64,000 nt of DNA, from NCBI RefSeq assembly GCF_904846225.1, contig NZ_CAJGZJ010000007.1, positions 61,381 to 125,380 of the forward strand, written 5' to 3'. Shown here piece after piece: positions 47,114 through 57,217 of the stretch. The notes beneath the pieces are model-generated. The model was given only the letters and a program-made list of their open reading frames with translations, ran no database searches and was not told the DNA's origin. The translations under genes and the position numbers were made by a program. Within the stretch, counting starts at the first letter, position 1; each line of letters begins with the position of its first letter. Source of the DNA: Psychrobacter immobilis (GTDB lineage: Bacteria; Pseudomonadota; Gammaproteobacteria; Pseudomonadales; Moraxellaceae).

Positions 47114-47563
47114 ATGTCAGAAGGTATCGCTAATAACAATCCAAAAAAAGAGCTGTTATATACTTTAGGTGGCATTGCCTTGTTTTTAGGTATCGTCTTA
47201 ATTATCGGTGTTTCTGCACTTTTGCGTCCAGCAGGCGAACACATTACTGCTGAGGCTACCAAAGCATCAATCGCCACTGATAAAGCGGAAGCGATTGCTG
47301 CTGAAGATAAAGATACGGTTCCTGCTAAGACGCCAGCAATGTCCGCAGACACGGATGCTGTAGCGACTGATACGCCTGCCGATGCGACGGTCACACCCGC
47401 AGCAGCGACAGGCGATGACAGTGCGGTGGTTGCTGCACAATCTGGTACGGCAACGGCTTCTGGCACAGTAAGCCAAACGGCGGTTGCTGATGCTGATTTA
47501 ACTGCTGAGCAAGCAGATGCTGATTTAGATGCTGGCACTGACGATAAAGCCGTTTCTCAGTAA
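47114..47563 (+). CDS. Small single-span membrane protein, Ala/Thr/Asp-rich
   Basis: A 149-residue protein of unknown function. A short hydrophilic N terminus is followed by one membrane helix (about residues 15-36, YTLGGIALFLGIVLIIGVSA) and a long low-complexity region rich in Ala, Thr, Asp and Val (residues 45-149). AAGGTGGA precedes the ATG. The topology suggests an inner-membrane anchor with a disordered extracytoplasmic tail. An antisense open frame over the same bases is a compositional shadow. A terminator follows about 130 bases downstream. Confidence 0.65.
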   Translation: MSEGIANNNPKKELLYTLGGIALFLGIVLIIGVSALLRPAGEHITAEATKASIATDKAEAIAAEDKDTVPAKTPAMSADTDAVATDTPADATVTPAAATGDDSAVVAAQSGTATASGTVSQTAVADADLTAEQADADLDAGTDDKAVSQ

Positions 47564-47691
47564 ACTTGTTAAGCAATAATTTTATTATAAGGTCTAAAAA
47601 GTTAGATTTTATACAAAAACACTCAAGCTTAGCTTTGTTTAAATCTTGCGTGTAATAACATTACAATGACGATAATATCGTTATCAATATC

Positions 47692-47730
47692 AAAAAAACT
47701 CGCTCTTATCCTATGAAAGCGGGTTTTTTT
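47692..47730 (+). terminator. Terminator after the small membrane protein gene
   Basis: AAAAAAACTCGCT (47692-47704) pairs with AGCGGGTTTTTTT (47718-47730), one G-U pair, then more T. Confidence 0.75.
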
Positions 47731-47871
47731 TATGGGTATTTGTGTAATTTTTGACCAACTTTTTCTTTACTTGGCTATAACCAAGTGAAACAATGACGCG
47801 CCTATATGACCTCTTATTAGAATAATTAGAGTTTTAGTCATTACCACATTGGTCTTTAAAGGAATAAAGGT

Positions 47872-49434
47872 ATGAGTACAGAATTAAAATCAGAGGCTAA
47901 TGCTGCTGAGTTGGAAGCATTAGATAATGGATTTATGGGGCATCCTAAGCCATTACGATCGCTATTTTTTACTGAGATGTGGGAGCGGTTTTCTTATTAT
48001 AGTATCCGTCCACTATTAGTACTCTTTATGGTTGCGACAGTGGGCAGCGGCGGTTTTGGCTTTGATGAGGTCACCGCTTCGGCTATCTATGGTATTTTTG
48101 CTGGCTCATTGTACTTAGCGGCAGTCCCAGGTGGGTGGTTGGCAGATAATTGGCTGGGTCAGGAACGCGCGCTGTGGTGGGGTAGTATTATCATCGCCCT
48201 TGGGCACTTGTGTATTGCGCTTTCTGCCATGTTTGGTATGACGCTGTTTTTTGTTGGTTTGATATGTATTGTTTTAGGTTCAGGCTTATTTAAAACCTGT
48301 ATTTCAGTCATGGTTGGTGCGCTATATCCCAAAGGTGATGTACGCCGTGATAGTGGTTTTACCTTGTTCTATATGGGCATCAATATCGGTGCGCTATTAG
48401 CCGCACTGATCGTGGGTGTGTTTAAAGAAAAAGGCATGTGGCATGTAGGCTTTGGTGTCGGCGGTATTGGTATGTTGATATCATTATTGGTCTATAAGTT
48501 TACAGCCCAAAAGAACTTGACGCGTTACGCAAAAGCTAAAGGTATCACTGCTGAGTGGGAAACCTCAAATAATCACTATAAAAATATCGGTCGCTGGGTG
48601 GCAGGCTTCTTGGCGCTACTAGTCGCCATCGTACTGTTAGTTTCAACGGGTATGTTAGGGTTCAATGCTCAAATGGTTGCAGAGTATATGACTTATATCA
48701 TTGCAGCTGTAGTGATAGGTTACTTTGCGATTATGTTCATCTCACCGCGATTAGATAAGACAGATAAATTGCGTCTGCTGATTTGCTTCATATTAATTAT
48801 TGGTTCGACGCTATTCTGGTCAAGTTTCGAGCAGCAGCCAACGTCTTTTAACCTATTTGCTGATCGTTATACGGATCTGAATGTGTTAGGTTTTGAGATT
48901 CCAAGTATTTGGTTTCAGTCGTTGAATCCTTTATTTATTCTAATGTTAGCCCCTATCGTCAGTATTATCTGGGTCAAGCTTGGTAGACGAGGCCTTGAGC
49001 CAAGCAGTATGGCCAAGTTTGCGCTTGGTATGTTGCTTGCTGCGGCAGGTTTTGCGCTAATGATTTTTGCCTCAAAAAGTATTTTGGGTGCTGATGGTGG
49101 CTTGGCTTCACCATTGTGGTTAGTAGGTAGTCTGTTCTTATTGACGCTTGGCGAATTGGCGCTGAGTCCTGTTGGTTTGTCATCAATGACTAAGCTTGCA
49201 CCAAAAGGTATGCAAGGTCAGATGATGGGGCTTTTCTTTGCTTCTATCGCTATGGGTAACTTGGTTGCTGCTTTCTTTGGTGGTCATGTTTCAGCGGATA
49301 AAATCGAAGGCTTACCAACACTATTTACGACGATGACTATCTTTTTGGTGGTTACGGCGGTCATCCTATTGGTATTGGCAAAACCTATCAATAATATGCT
49401 AAAAAATAGTGAGCAGGCGGATCAAGTCAGTTAA
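47872..49434 (+). CDS. POT-family proton-coupled peptide transporter
   Basis: A 520-residue major-facilitator protein with about 14 hydrophobic segments. The family motif ExxERFxYY is present as EMWERFSYYSIRPLL (helix 1). FYMGINIGALLAALIVG matches the PTR2 signature region (helix 5), and LGELALSPVGLSSMTKLAPKG (here ELALSPVGLSSMTKLAP) the conserved helix 10. It is expected to import di- and tripeptides with protons (DtpT/DtpA group). AAAGGAATAAAGG precedes the ATG. A PepP-like peptidase gene follows on the same strand after about 470 bases, a loose functional match. Confidence 0.92.
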   Translation: MSTELKSEANAAELEALDNGFMGHPKPLRSLFFTEMWERFSYYSIRPLLVLFMVATVGSGGFGFDEVTASAIYGIFAGSLYLAAVPGGWLADNWLGQERALWWGSIIIALGHLCIALSAMFGMTLFFVGLICIVLGSGLFKTCISVMVGALYPKGDVRRDSGFTLFYMGINIGALLAALIVGVFKEKGMWHVGFGVGGIGMLISLLVYKFTAQKNLTRYAKAKGITAEWETSNNHYKNIGRWVAGFLALLVAIVLLVSTGMLGFNAQMVAEYMTYIIAAVVIGYFAIMFISPRLDKTDKLRLLICFILIIGSTLFWSSFEQQPTSFNLFADRYTDLNVLGFEIPSIWFQSLNPLFILMLAPIVSIIWVKLGRRGLEPSSMAKFALGMLLAAAGFALMIFASKSILGADGGLASPLWLVGSLFLLTLGELALSPVGLSSMTKLAPKGMQGQMMGLFFASIAMGNLVAAFFGGHVSADKIEGLPTLFTTMTIFLVVTAVILLVLAKPINNMLKNSEQADQVS

Positions 49435-49589
49435 TTAACAGGGCTTTAGATCAGTCGTTGAGTATGCGTACGGCATAAGACAATGCCAAATGATGAGACG
49501 TGTTACCATAACTGGCAGCACGTTTTATTGTTTTACTTGGTGAGCATTTTCTTTCAGACTATTGAAAGCGTATTTTTTGCCCAAACATC

Positions 49590-49776
49590 TAAGGCGTGCC
49601 TTTAATTCAAACGATACTATCTAAATAAGCTAAACTAAATGAGCTAAAAATGGCTAAATTTTGCCAAACATCGTCAAATAGCTAATCAATATCCCGATAT
49701 TATTTGCGCTATTTTCCTCGTTTGACGGCAATTTATCTCATTTTTATGACCATTTTTGAAATGAAGACACAGCCTA
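49590..49776 (+). mobile_element. MITE-like foldback repeat, copy D
   Basis: About 187 bases. Left end TAAGGCGTGCCTTTAATTCA; right end on the minus strand TAGGCTGTGTCTTCATTTC. The core is nearly identical to copies A and B (GGCTAAATTTTGCCAAACAT, then CGTTTGACGGCAATTTATCT). Slightly longer than the others, with an extra CTAAATAAGCTAAACTAAAT near the left side. It lies between the POT transporter and the pepP-like gene. Confidence 0.82.
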
Positions 49777-49903
49777 ATGTTCTACTGCCGTAACATTGAT
49801 CTTAATTTAACAATATCGACTCTAATTTGTCACGCTCAAATAAGACGGCTATCCATAGTCGCCCATCACTTTATTTTTATTAAAATTAATAAGGAAGTAT
49901 CTT

Positions 49904-51721
49904 ATGAATAAGCAAACCATCCATGATCGTATCGATACCCTGCGTCAAACGCTCGCAGCACAAGATTTAACGGCCATTATAGTGCCGTCAGCAGATCCTC
50001 ATTTGTCTGAATATTTACCAGAATATTGGCAAGCAAGACTTTGGTTGTCAGGCTTTACCGGTTCAGTTGGTACGCTGGTCGTTACTGCTGATTTTGCAGG
50101 TCTTTGGACGGACAGTCGTTATTGGGTACATGCCGCTGACCAATTAGCAGGTACAGGCATTAGCTTAGAGAAGCTCGCTCCTGGTCAGCCAAACCATATT
50201 GATTGGTTGGCTGAGCATTTGCAAGAAGGGGACAGTGTGGCAGTCGATGGCAACGTGTTGTCTATCGCTGAGCAAGATCGTCTACTCAATGCGTTTGACG
50301 CTCATGACATTACCTTAATCACTGAGCGTGATGTATTGACCGAAGTATGGACGGATCGTCCGCAGCTACCAGCAGCCAAACTATATCCACATGATGAGCA
50401 GTTTCTTGCGCAATCAGCCACATCAAAACTGGCGGCTGTACGCGCTGGTATGGCAGAGGCAGGCGCGACGCATCATTTGCTTTCAAGCTTAGATGACATC
50501 GCATGGCTAACCAATCTACGCGGTGCAGATGTTGATTATAACCCTGTATTTTTGGCGCATATGCTGATTAGTAAAGACAGTGCGATATTGTTCGTCGATA
50601 ACAATAAAGTCAGTGCCGAGCTTGTCATAGGCTTAGAAGATAGCGGTATCACGCTCGCCGCTTATGAAGCGGTACAAGATGCATTAGGTACATTAACGCC
50701 AGACGACTTGTTGTTATTGGATCCAAGCAAAGTGGCAGTAGGTACCCTATCGAAAATGGCAGACGATGTGGGCTTTATTGAGCAGATGGCACCAAGTACT
50801 TTGCTTAAGTCGGTTAAGTCTGATGCTGATATTGACCACGTACGTGAAGCAATGCGTCAAGATGGCGCGGCATTATGTGAGTTTTTTACGACGTTCGAGC
50901 AACGTCTTGATAATGGCGAGCGTTTAAGTGAGCTGGATGTTGATAGCATGCTCATTGAAGTGCGTAGTCAGCAGCCACACTATGTATCGCCAAGTTTTCC
51001 AACCATCGCAGGTTTTAATGAAAATGGGGCATTACCACATTACCGTGCAACGCCAGAAAAATTCAGTTACCTTGATGTGAGCGCAGGCGAGGGTGGGTTA
51101 TTGCTGATTGACTCAGGTGCCCAATATCAAAATGGTACCACTGATATCACTCGTGTGGTTGGAATCGGTCAAGTAAATGCTGAGCACAAACGTGACTTTA
51201 CTACGGTATTAAAAGCCCATATTGCTTTGGCAAAAGCGCATTTTCCTGATGGTATCGCCTCACCATTGATCGATGCGATTTGCCGTGCGCCATTATGGCA
51301 AGCACAGATGGATTATGGTCATGGTACAGGTCATGGTGTTGGTTACTTCTTAAACGTACATGAAGGTCCACAAGTTATTGCTTATAGTGCCAGCACGCCA
51401 AAAGAGCGCGCGATGAAAGAGGGTATGATATCCAGTAATGAGCCCGGTCTATACCGCGAAGGCAAATGGGGTATCCGTATCGAAAACTTGATGGTAAATA
51501 AACGTGTTGCTCAGCCAGTAGAAACAGAGTTCGGTGATTTCCTCAATTTTGAGACCGTTACTTACTGCCCAATTGACACGCGTTTGATTGAGCCTTCACT
51601 GTTGAATCAAGTAGAGATTGATTGGCTTAATGGCTATCATAGTCAAGTCTTTGCAGAGCTAAAAGATCGTGTTGATGGTGCGGCACTTGAATGGTTAACT
51701 GAGCGTACGCAAGCCATCTAA
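49904..51721 (+). CDS. Aminopeptidase P-family metallopeptidase (Xaa-Pro)
   Basis: A 605-residue M24 peptidase in the long, three-domain form (two creatinase-like N-terminal domains, about residues 1-310, then the pita-bread catalytic domain). Metal ligands are visible: two Asp in LLIDSGAQYQNGTTDITRVV, His in GHGTGHGVGYFLNVHEGPQ (here GHGTGHGVGYFLNVHE), and Glu residues in SNEPGLYREGKWGIRIEN. It removes N-terminal residues preceding proline. It is longer than E. coli PepP (441) and resembles the eukaryotic XPNPEP1-like class. An isolated transcription unit with a terminator downstream. Confidence 0.93.
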   Translation: MNKQTIHDRIDTLRQTLAAQDLTAIIVPSADPHLSEYLPEYWQARLWLSGFTGSVGTLVVTADFAGLWTDSRYWVHAADQLAGTGISLEKLAPGQPNHIDWLAEHLQEGDSVAVDGNVLSIAEQDRLLNAFDAHDITLITERDVLTEVWTDRPQLPAAKLYPHDEQFLAQSATSKLAAVRAGMAEAGATHHLLSSLDDIAWLTNLRGADVDYNPVFLAHMLISKDSAILFVDNNKVSAELVIGLEDSGITLAAYEAVQDALGTLTPDDLLLLDPSKVAVGTLSKMADDVGFIEQMAPSTLLKSVKSDADIDHVREAMRQDGAALCEFFTTFEQRLDNGERLSELDVDSMLIEVRSQQPHYVSPSFPTIAGFNENGALPHYRATPEKFSYLDVSAGEGGLLLIDSGAQYQNGTTDITRVVGIGQVNAEHKRDFTTVLKAHIALAKAHFPDGIASPLIDAICRAPLWQAQMDYGHGTGHGVGYFLNVHEGPQVIAYSASTPKERAMKEGMISSNEPGLYREGKWGIRIENLMVNKRVAQPVETEFGDFLNFETVTYCPIDTRLIEPSLLNQVEIDWLNGYHSQVFAELKDRVDGAALEWLTERTQAI

Positions 51722-51745
51722 AATAAAGATAATTATTCCTAATAC

Positions 51746-51780
51746 TAAAAAGCCCTGTCTATTATTGACGGGGCTTTTTA
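51746..51780. terminator. Terminator after the pepP-like gene
   Basis: TAAAAAGCCCTGTC (51746-51759) pairs with GACGGGGCTTTTTA (51767-51780), one G-U pair, 7-base loop. Confidence 0.8.
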
Positions 51781-51880
51781 GTGTGCATCTTTTACTATTG
51801 ATAGCAACAGTGCCGTAGCGTTTTTAGGGCACTTTGACTGTAGTATTAAAAAGATACTAGTATCAAAAAAGCGCTAGTCG

Positions 51881-52822
51881 TTAATGACTGTTTTTCTTAG
51901 CGACCTCTTCATTAGCCACTGACGTTGAGGTGCCTTGCTCACTGAGATGCTGCGTCACTTCGGCACGCAACCAAGACTTTAGGTTTTCAGACATCAGCAT
52001 CATCTGGTCACTGAGATAGTCATCAATCTGTATTTCTAGCTCACGAATCAATTCTTGATGAGTTACGCTCGATTTTGCATCTTTTAATACAAAGCTAATC
52101 GCAGCATTGGCTTTATCATTGATCGCTTTTACACTGTTATCATTTTTAATATTATGATCATTTTTAACATTGCTACCATTTTTAATGCTGTTATCGGCAA
52201 TAGCATTGGCATGTTCGCTAATGGTTTTAGTGTCAGAGCTATTTTTTGCAGCACTGTTTTCAGTAGAATTATTTCCAGTAGATATTTCACTAGTGCTGTT
52301 AGCAACGTTGTCGTTATCAACACTGTCAGCAACACTGTTATCAGCGCTTATCGTATCTGAATGGTCTTCATTAACCGTTGCCACAGACTCATCAAGATTA
52401 TTTTTGTCCACTAATATTAGGGCATTTCTCTCTTGTTCTTTCTGAGCCGCGTCTGCTTCTTCGCGCAGTCTGGCTTTTTCTTCTAATTCGGCTGCTTCTT
52501 TGCGCTTAGCCTCTTCTACAGCCTGTCTTTTTTGTTCGTCTTCTAAACGTTGTTGTTCGGCAGCAGCACGCGCTTGCGCTTGTTTGTCAGCAATGGCTTT
52601 GGCAATCGCTTGCTCGGCCTCATAATTTTCATAAAGCTCATCGACATGAGCATCTAAATCATGAGTTTGAAAAACGAAGCTTTCAAAGGGAGTTTCTACT
52701 TGTAGTAATGTGGTGATATCTTCTAGCTCTTGGGTAATTGCCGCGCGTATAGGTTCAGGCGCACACGTCCAGCGCTGATAAAACTGATGGGAAAATGAGT
52801 AGCTTGACATGGTATCGTCCAT
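51881..52822 (-). CDS. Coiled-coil protein with Asn/Ser-rich repeat region, unknown function
   Basis: A 313-residue protein I do not recognise. The N-terminal 70 residues look folded (SFSHQFYQRWTCAPEPIRAAI, FESFVFQTHDLDAHVDELY). Residues 75-135 form a highly charged, Ala/Glu/Lys/Gln-rich coiled coil. Residues 145-240 are low-complexity Asn/Ser/Asp with short repeated units (SIKNGSNVKNDHNIKNDNSV), encoded by degenerate 15-21-base DNA repeats at about 52130-52200. The C terminus (ELIRELEIQIDDYLSDQMMLM and AEVTQHLSEQG) is again helical. GGAA stands five bases before the ATG at 52822. It may be a cytoplasmic scaffold; there is no signal or membrane segment. Confidence 0.65.
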   Translation of the reverse strand: MDDTMSSYSFSHQFYQRWTCAPEPIRAAITQELEDITTLLQVETPFESFVFQTHDLDAHVDELYENYEAEQAIAKAIADKQAQARAAAEQQRLEDEQKRQAVEEAKRKEAAELEEKARLREEADAAQKEQERNALILVDKNNLDESVATVNEDHSDTISADNSVADSVDNDNVANSTSEISTGNNSTENSAAKNSSDTKTISEHANAIADNSIKNGSNVKNDHNIKNDNSVKAINDKANAAISFVLKDAKSSVTHQELIRELEIQIDDYLSDQMMLMSENLKSWLRAEVTQHLSEQGTSTSVANEEVAKKNSH

Positions 52823-52938
52823 AAATATTCCAAAAATTACCCCTTATCATACGCAAGTATGATAAGGGGCTGCAAGTGGACAAACGTAGTAAATCTGACA
52901 CCAAGGTTACAAGGACTCGTGTTGTGAGATTTTATGCT

Positions 52939-54318
52939 TTAATGACTGACAGGCCAGCGTGCAAATATCAACGAGCCATTGGTGCCGCCAAAGCCAAAGC
53001 TATTGGATGCCGCGTATTGTAGATTATCAACTTTACGTGATTGGTTGGCAACATAATCGAGGTTGCAGTTGTCCTCAACATTGTCCAAGTTAATGGTGGG
53101 TGGTACGTGCTGATGCTGTAGGGCAAGTATCGTAAATATGGCTTCAATACCGCCAGCAGCACCCAGCAAATGCCCCGTCATTGATTTGGTTGAGCTCACC
53201 AATATACTGTCTTTTACTGGTGCAAATACTGTTTCAATGGCAATGGATTCAGCGACATCACCGGCAGGTGTACTCGTGCCATGGGCATTGACATAACCAA
53301 CACTCGACGGCTCAATACCTGCATCGTTTAATGCATTTTTCATCGCTCGTGCCGCCCCGCGACCATCTTCTGGTGGAGACGTAATATGACTGGCATCATC
53401 GCTCATGCCAAAGCCGACCAATTCAGCCAGTATCGTTGCACCGCGCGCTTTGGCGTGGGCGAGGCTTTCTAAAACCACCATACCCGCACCATCACCAAGC
53501 ACAAACCCATCACGGTCTTTATCAAAAGGACGCGAGGCTTTGGTTGGCTCGTTATTACGAGTTGATAGCGCATGCATGGCACCAAAACCTGCCATACCAA
53601 GGGGACTTGAGCCTTTTTCACTACCACCAGCCAGCATCACATCTGCATCACCGTAGGCAATCAAACGAGCAGCAAGACCGATAGCGTGTGTAGAAGTGGT
53701 ACAGGCGGTAGATGTCGCAAGATTAGGACCTTGCAAAGCGTGTTTAATGGCCACCAATCCTGCCGCCATATTCACAATAGAACCTGGAATAATAAAGGGA
53801 GAAACTTTTGTAGCGCCTTTTTCACGCAGCATATCGCGACTGTTTTCAATCGTCTGAATACCGCCAATACCTGACCCCAAAATAATGCCAAAGCGTTCTT
53901 GATCGACACCTTGCACAGGCGCATCAGCCGCATTTACCTCATCGATAAAGCCGGCGTTTTTTAATGCCATGGCAGAGGCAGCAATACCATAATGGATAAA
54001 TTCATCATATCGACGTGCGTCTTTGGCACTCATGTATTGCTTGGCATCGAAATTTTTGACGGCGCCTGCAATTTGAGCACGATAGTCCGAGGCATCAAAG
54101 TGATTGATAGTTGTGATACCGCTCTCACCATTAAGTAAGCTTGTCCATGAGCTATCAACGTCTAAACCAAGCGGTGTAATTGCACCCATACCTGTGACTA
54201 CGACTCGCATATCATCAGAGCGATCGTAATGTGGCGGCTTATGACGCGTTTTATGCTCCGGTGTCGAGGCAGTATTATTTGCGGCTTGCGCGGTAGATGA
54301 ACTGCTGTGTTGGCTCAT
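52939..54318 (-). CDS. fabF: Beta-ketoacyl-ACP synthase II (FabF-type)
   Basis: Condensing enzyme of fatty-acid elongation. Core motifs: MRVVVTGMGAITPLG, catalytic Cys C206 in TSTACTTSTHAIG, and the two histidines in YVNAHGTSTPAGD and SMTGHLLGAAGG. SFGFGGTNGSLIF ends the fold. The core (residues 37-459) matches FabF. It is preceded by a Ser/Ala/Thr-rich, disordered extension of about 36 residues. AGGATA is correctly spaced before the ATG at 54318, while the internal ATG at the core start has no such site, so the extension is probably translated. No acpP or fabG is adjacent, so this could be a second, dedicated FabF paralogue. Confidence 0.88.
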   Translation of the reverse strand: MSQHSSSSTAQAANNTASTPEHKTRHKPPHYDRSDDMRVVVTGMGAITPLGLDVDSSWTSLLNGESGITTINHFDASDYRAQIAGAVKNFDAKQYMSAKDARRYDEFIHYGIAASAMALKNAGFIDEVNAADAPVQGVDQERFGIILGSGIGGIQTIENSRDMLREKGATKVSPFIIPGSIVNMAAGLVAIKHALQGPNLATSTACTTSTHAIGLAARLIAYGDADVMLAGGSEKGSSPLGMAGFGAMHALSTRNNEPTKASRPFDKDRDGFVLGDGAGMVVLESLAHAKARGATILAELVGFGMSDDASHITSPPEDGRGAARAMKNALNDAGIEPSSVGYVNAHGTSTPAGDVAESIAIETVFAPVKDSILVSSTKSMTGHLLGAAGGIEAIFTILALQHQHVPPTINLDNVEDNCNLDYVANQSRKVDNLQYAASNSFGFGGTNGSLIFARWPVSH

Positions 54319-54414
54319 TCGATATATCCTATACTTACGAGTCCTAAGAGGAGGGTATTTCTGGAGTCATTATAAAACACATAAGTGCACGTGTGTAAAC
54401 TAAAATTTGACCAA

Positions 54415-55827
54415 TCAGGCAAAACAAACTTGCCCCAATACCACGCCTTTATTTGCCCCTGTTACTGCTGGTAAGTTACCTGTTTCGCCCATTAATGTTT
54501 GCCTCGCTAGCCATGCAAATGCCACCGCTTCCACCCAAGTTGGATCAAGCCCCAAACTCGCCGTAGTCTGTACGGTGCAATGGGGCAGATGCGCTTGCAA
54601 ACGCTTGACAAGATAACTATTGAGCGCACCACCACCGCAAACATAAACGGCATCAGATTCTTGAATATCATCACTTAAAAATGGTTTGATTTGCGTACTA
54701 GCACTAACGGCCGTCAGCTCGGTTAAAGTGGCTTGCACATCCGCCGATGAGTAGCGCACATAGACAGACGCTTGATCGAATTTTTGTAGCTTATCCTGTA
54801 ACCATGCTAGATTAAAGTCTTCACGGCCTGTACTTTTAGGATAAGGTCGAGCAAAAAACGGATGTTCTAACAATTGATTTAGCAATGGCTCGACGATTTG
54901 CCCTGATTCTGCCCATGCACCACCAGCATCGTAATCTTTATCGGTGTGCAATGCCGTCCACGCATCTAATAATAAATTGGCAGGGCCTGTATCATAGCCG
55001 ACGACTTGCTTATCTGCCTGCTGATCATTTTGCTCATTAGCATCAGCTGCTGGCAAGACCGTTATATTGGCAATACCGCCCAAATTTAATAACACGCGAG
55101 TGCTATCAGGTGTGGCAAATAGTGCTTGATGAAAGGCGGGAACCAATGGCGCACCTTGTCCACCGACTGCCATATCACGGCGTCTAAAATCACTGACGAC
55201 GCTTATACCAGTACGCTCAGCGATAATATTGGCATCGACCAGTTGCAAACTAAAACCCATTTGCGGACGATGGCGGACGGTTTGTCCATGACAGCCGATT
55301 GCCAGAACCGCCTCGACGTCTGTATGTGCTTGCTGCAATAATGTATTGACCACTTCGCTGGCAAATTCAGCATATTCACGACTTGCCCAACCGAACCAGT
55401 CCAACTCACTACTTGGTTCATCCGCTTGCGACATTAAACGGCTCGTACCGTTTGGCTGACAGAGTGCCAATAGCACTTCACGCAGTCGCGGCGGAAAATC
55501 TTGGCTATAAGTGGCGAGCAGCTGCATCGGTGGCTGCGTATCATCCTCAGTGTTACCATTTTCACTGACGTCACTATCGAGGCTCGCACTAAACTGACAA
55601 AGCACCGCATCCATTCCGTCCAAGCTGGTACCCGACATCATGCCGATATATAAGCCATCATCGAAGTTTTCAAATACCGTTTGTTCGAGCGCTTCGGTAA
55701 GGGTGGCATAATTTAAATCATCATTATTATCCAAAGTGCTCTCTGAATGGTCATCCAAACTACTATCCAAACTTAAATCTGTATGGGTATTATGAAGAGT
55801 ATCAGCAATCGATGCGGGGTTGGTCAT
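54415..55827 (-). CDS. anmK: Anhydro-N-acetylmuramic acid kinase
   Basis: Phosphorylates and hydrolyses 1,6-anhydro-MurNAc to MurNAc-6-phosphate in cell-wall recycling. The core begins YIGMMSGTSLDGMDAVL (about residue 60) and includes SDFRRRDMAVGGQGAPLVPAFH (here DMAVGGQGAPLVPAFH), NLGGIANIT, DTGPANLLLDAW and CGGGALN. The protein has 470 residues against 369 in E. coli; the difference is mainly an acidic Asp/Ser/Leu-rich N-terminal extension of about 58 residues plus a small insertion near residues 95-125. AAGGT eight bases before the ATG at 55827 supports the long form. Divergent from tyrS, as in several gammaproteobacteria. Confidence 0.93.
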   Translation of the reverse strand: MTNPASIADTLHNTHTDLSLDSSLDDHSESTLDNNDDLNYATLTEALEQTVFENFDDGLYIGMMSGTSLDGMDAVLCQFSASLDSDVSENGNTEDDTQPPMQLLATYSQDFPPRLREVLLALCQPNGTSRLMSQADEPSSELDWFGWASREYAEFASEVVNTLLQQAHTDVEAVLAIGCHGQTVRHRPQMGFSLQLVDANIIAERTGISVVSDFRRRDMAVGGQGAPLVPAFHQALFATPDSTRVLLNLGGIANITVLPAADANEQNDQQADKQVVGYDTGPANLLLDAWTALHTDKDYDAGGAWAESGQIVEPLLNQLLEHPFFARPYPKSTGREDFNLAWLQDKLQKFDQASVYVRYSSADVQATLTELTAVSASTQIKPFLSDDIQESDAVYVCGGGALNSYLVKRLQAHLPHCTVQTTASLGLDPTWVEAVAFAWLARQTLMGETGNLPAVTGANKGVVLGQVCFA

Positions 55828-55946
55828 GGCAATTTACCTTAAAAAACGCTAGTATATCTGCCAAATTCTAACATTTTTTGACGGCGACGCGATTTTAAAT
55901 AGTCCATGTGCTTTTACCCCTTAATAAAGACAATAAAGAGATCATC

Positions 55947-57158
55947 ATGACCACTCAAACCTACACGCTAGAAAAACAGCTTGCCCTTATCCAGCGCGGG
56001 ACGCAAGAAATCCTATCTGAAGAGGATTTAGTTGCCAAGCTTAAACTCAATCGTCCACTACGTATCAAAGCAGGTTTTGATCCTACTGCGCCCGACTTGC
56101 ACTTGGGTCATACAGTTTTGATTAATAAGCTCAAGCACTTCCAAGATTTGGGTCATGAGATTTACTTTTTAATTGGCGATTATACGGCCAAGATTGGCGA
56201 TCCTTCTGGCAAAAACTCTACTCGTCCGCCATTGACTGACGAGCAAATCAAAGCCAACGCAATGACGTATGCAGAACAAGTATTCAAAATATTAGATAAA
56301 GAAAAAACGCGTGTGGTCTTTAATTCCGAATGGTTTAATGACATGTCAGCCGCTGATATGATTCAGCTTGCCAGCCAACAAACGGTCTCACGTATGCTAG
56401 AGCGTGATGATTTTTCTAAACGTTATGCATCGCAAACGCCCATTTCTATCCATGAGTTTCTCTATCCTTTAGTGCAAGGTTATGACTCTATCGCCCTCAA
56501 AGCGGATGTCGAGCTTGGTGGTACCGATCAGACTTTTAACTTGCTGATGGGTCGTACTTTGCAAGGTCGCTACGGTCAAGAGCAGCAAGTGTGTATCACC
56601 GTTCCAATTCTAGAAGGGCTGGACGGCGTCAATAAAATGTCCAAATCTTTGAATAATTACGTTGCTATCCATGACGCACCCGGCACGATGTACCAAAAAA
56701 TCCTCTCGATGCCAGATACTTTGATTCGTCGCTATTTTGAATTTTTAAGCTTTAAGCCAATGGAAGCCGTTGAAGTCTTAATGGCAGAGATGGAAAACGG
56801 TCGCAATCCACAAGAGATCAAACGCATTCTTGCCGAAGAACTCATTGAGCGTTTTCATGATGCTAATGCCGCTGCCAATGCACACAAATCAGCCGGTAAT
56901 GTCCTAGCAGATGGTGAGTTGCCAGTAGATTTGCCAGAAGTGACGCTAGATTTGGAAGGTCAAGAGGCGTTGTTCATCACCCAAATATTGAACCAAGCTG
57001 GACTTGCCAAAAATAGCTCATCTGCTAAAGACATGATCAAGCGTGGCGCGGTAAAAGTCGATGGCGACGTGGTTGATGGCGGTTTTAGTTTAACCTCAGG
57101 TCAAACAGCCGTTATTCAAGCAGGCAAAAAAGCGTATGCAAAAGTGACGGTGGGTTAA
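55947..57158 (+). CDS. tyrS: Tyrosyl-tRNA synthetase
   Basis: Class I synthetase, 403 residues. The HIGH motif is HLGH (52-55) in [11 protein letters not shown], the KMSKS motif is 230-234 in [11 protein letters not shown], and the C-terminal S4 RNA-binding domain starts near [29 protein letters not shown] is the tyrosine-binding region. The order and the short S4 domain match the type common in Pseudomonas and Acinetobacter. ATG at 55947 has AAAGAG upstream and gives the conserved N terminus; an upstream GTG at 55908 is rejected. Confidence 0.95.
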   Translation: MTTQTYTLEKQLALIQRGTQEILSEEDLVAKLKLNRPLRIKAGFDPTAPDLHLGHTVLINKLKHFQDLGHEIYFLIGDYTAKIGDPSGKNSTRPPLTDEQIKANAMTYAEQVFKILDKEKTRVVFNSEWFNDMSAADMIQLASQQTVSRMLERDDFSKRYASQTPISIHEFLYPLVQGYDSIALKADVELGGTDQTFNLLMGRTLQGRYGQEQQVCITVPILEGLDGVNKMSKSLNNYVAIHDAPGTMYQKILSMPDTLIRRYFEFLSFKPMEAVEVLMAEMENGRNPQEIKRILAEELIERFHDANAAANAHKSAGNVLADGELPVDLPEVTLDLEGQEALFITQILNQAGLAKNSSSAKDMIKRGAVKVDGDVVDGGFSLTSGQTAVIQAGKKAYAKVTVG

Positions 57159-57217
57159 GTAATATAGTAAATTAGGCAGAGTTGTTTTAAAAATAATAAT
57201 GGCTTAAGGAGAGAGGC

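Noticed and set aside
47086..47538. Minus-strand open frame of 150 codons over the small membrane protein gene
   Set aside because: The translation is the Ala/Val/Ser-rich shadow of an Ala/Thr/Asp-rich sense frame. The plus-strand frame has a ribosome binding site and a membrane helix.
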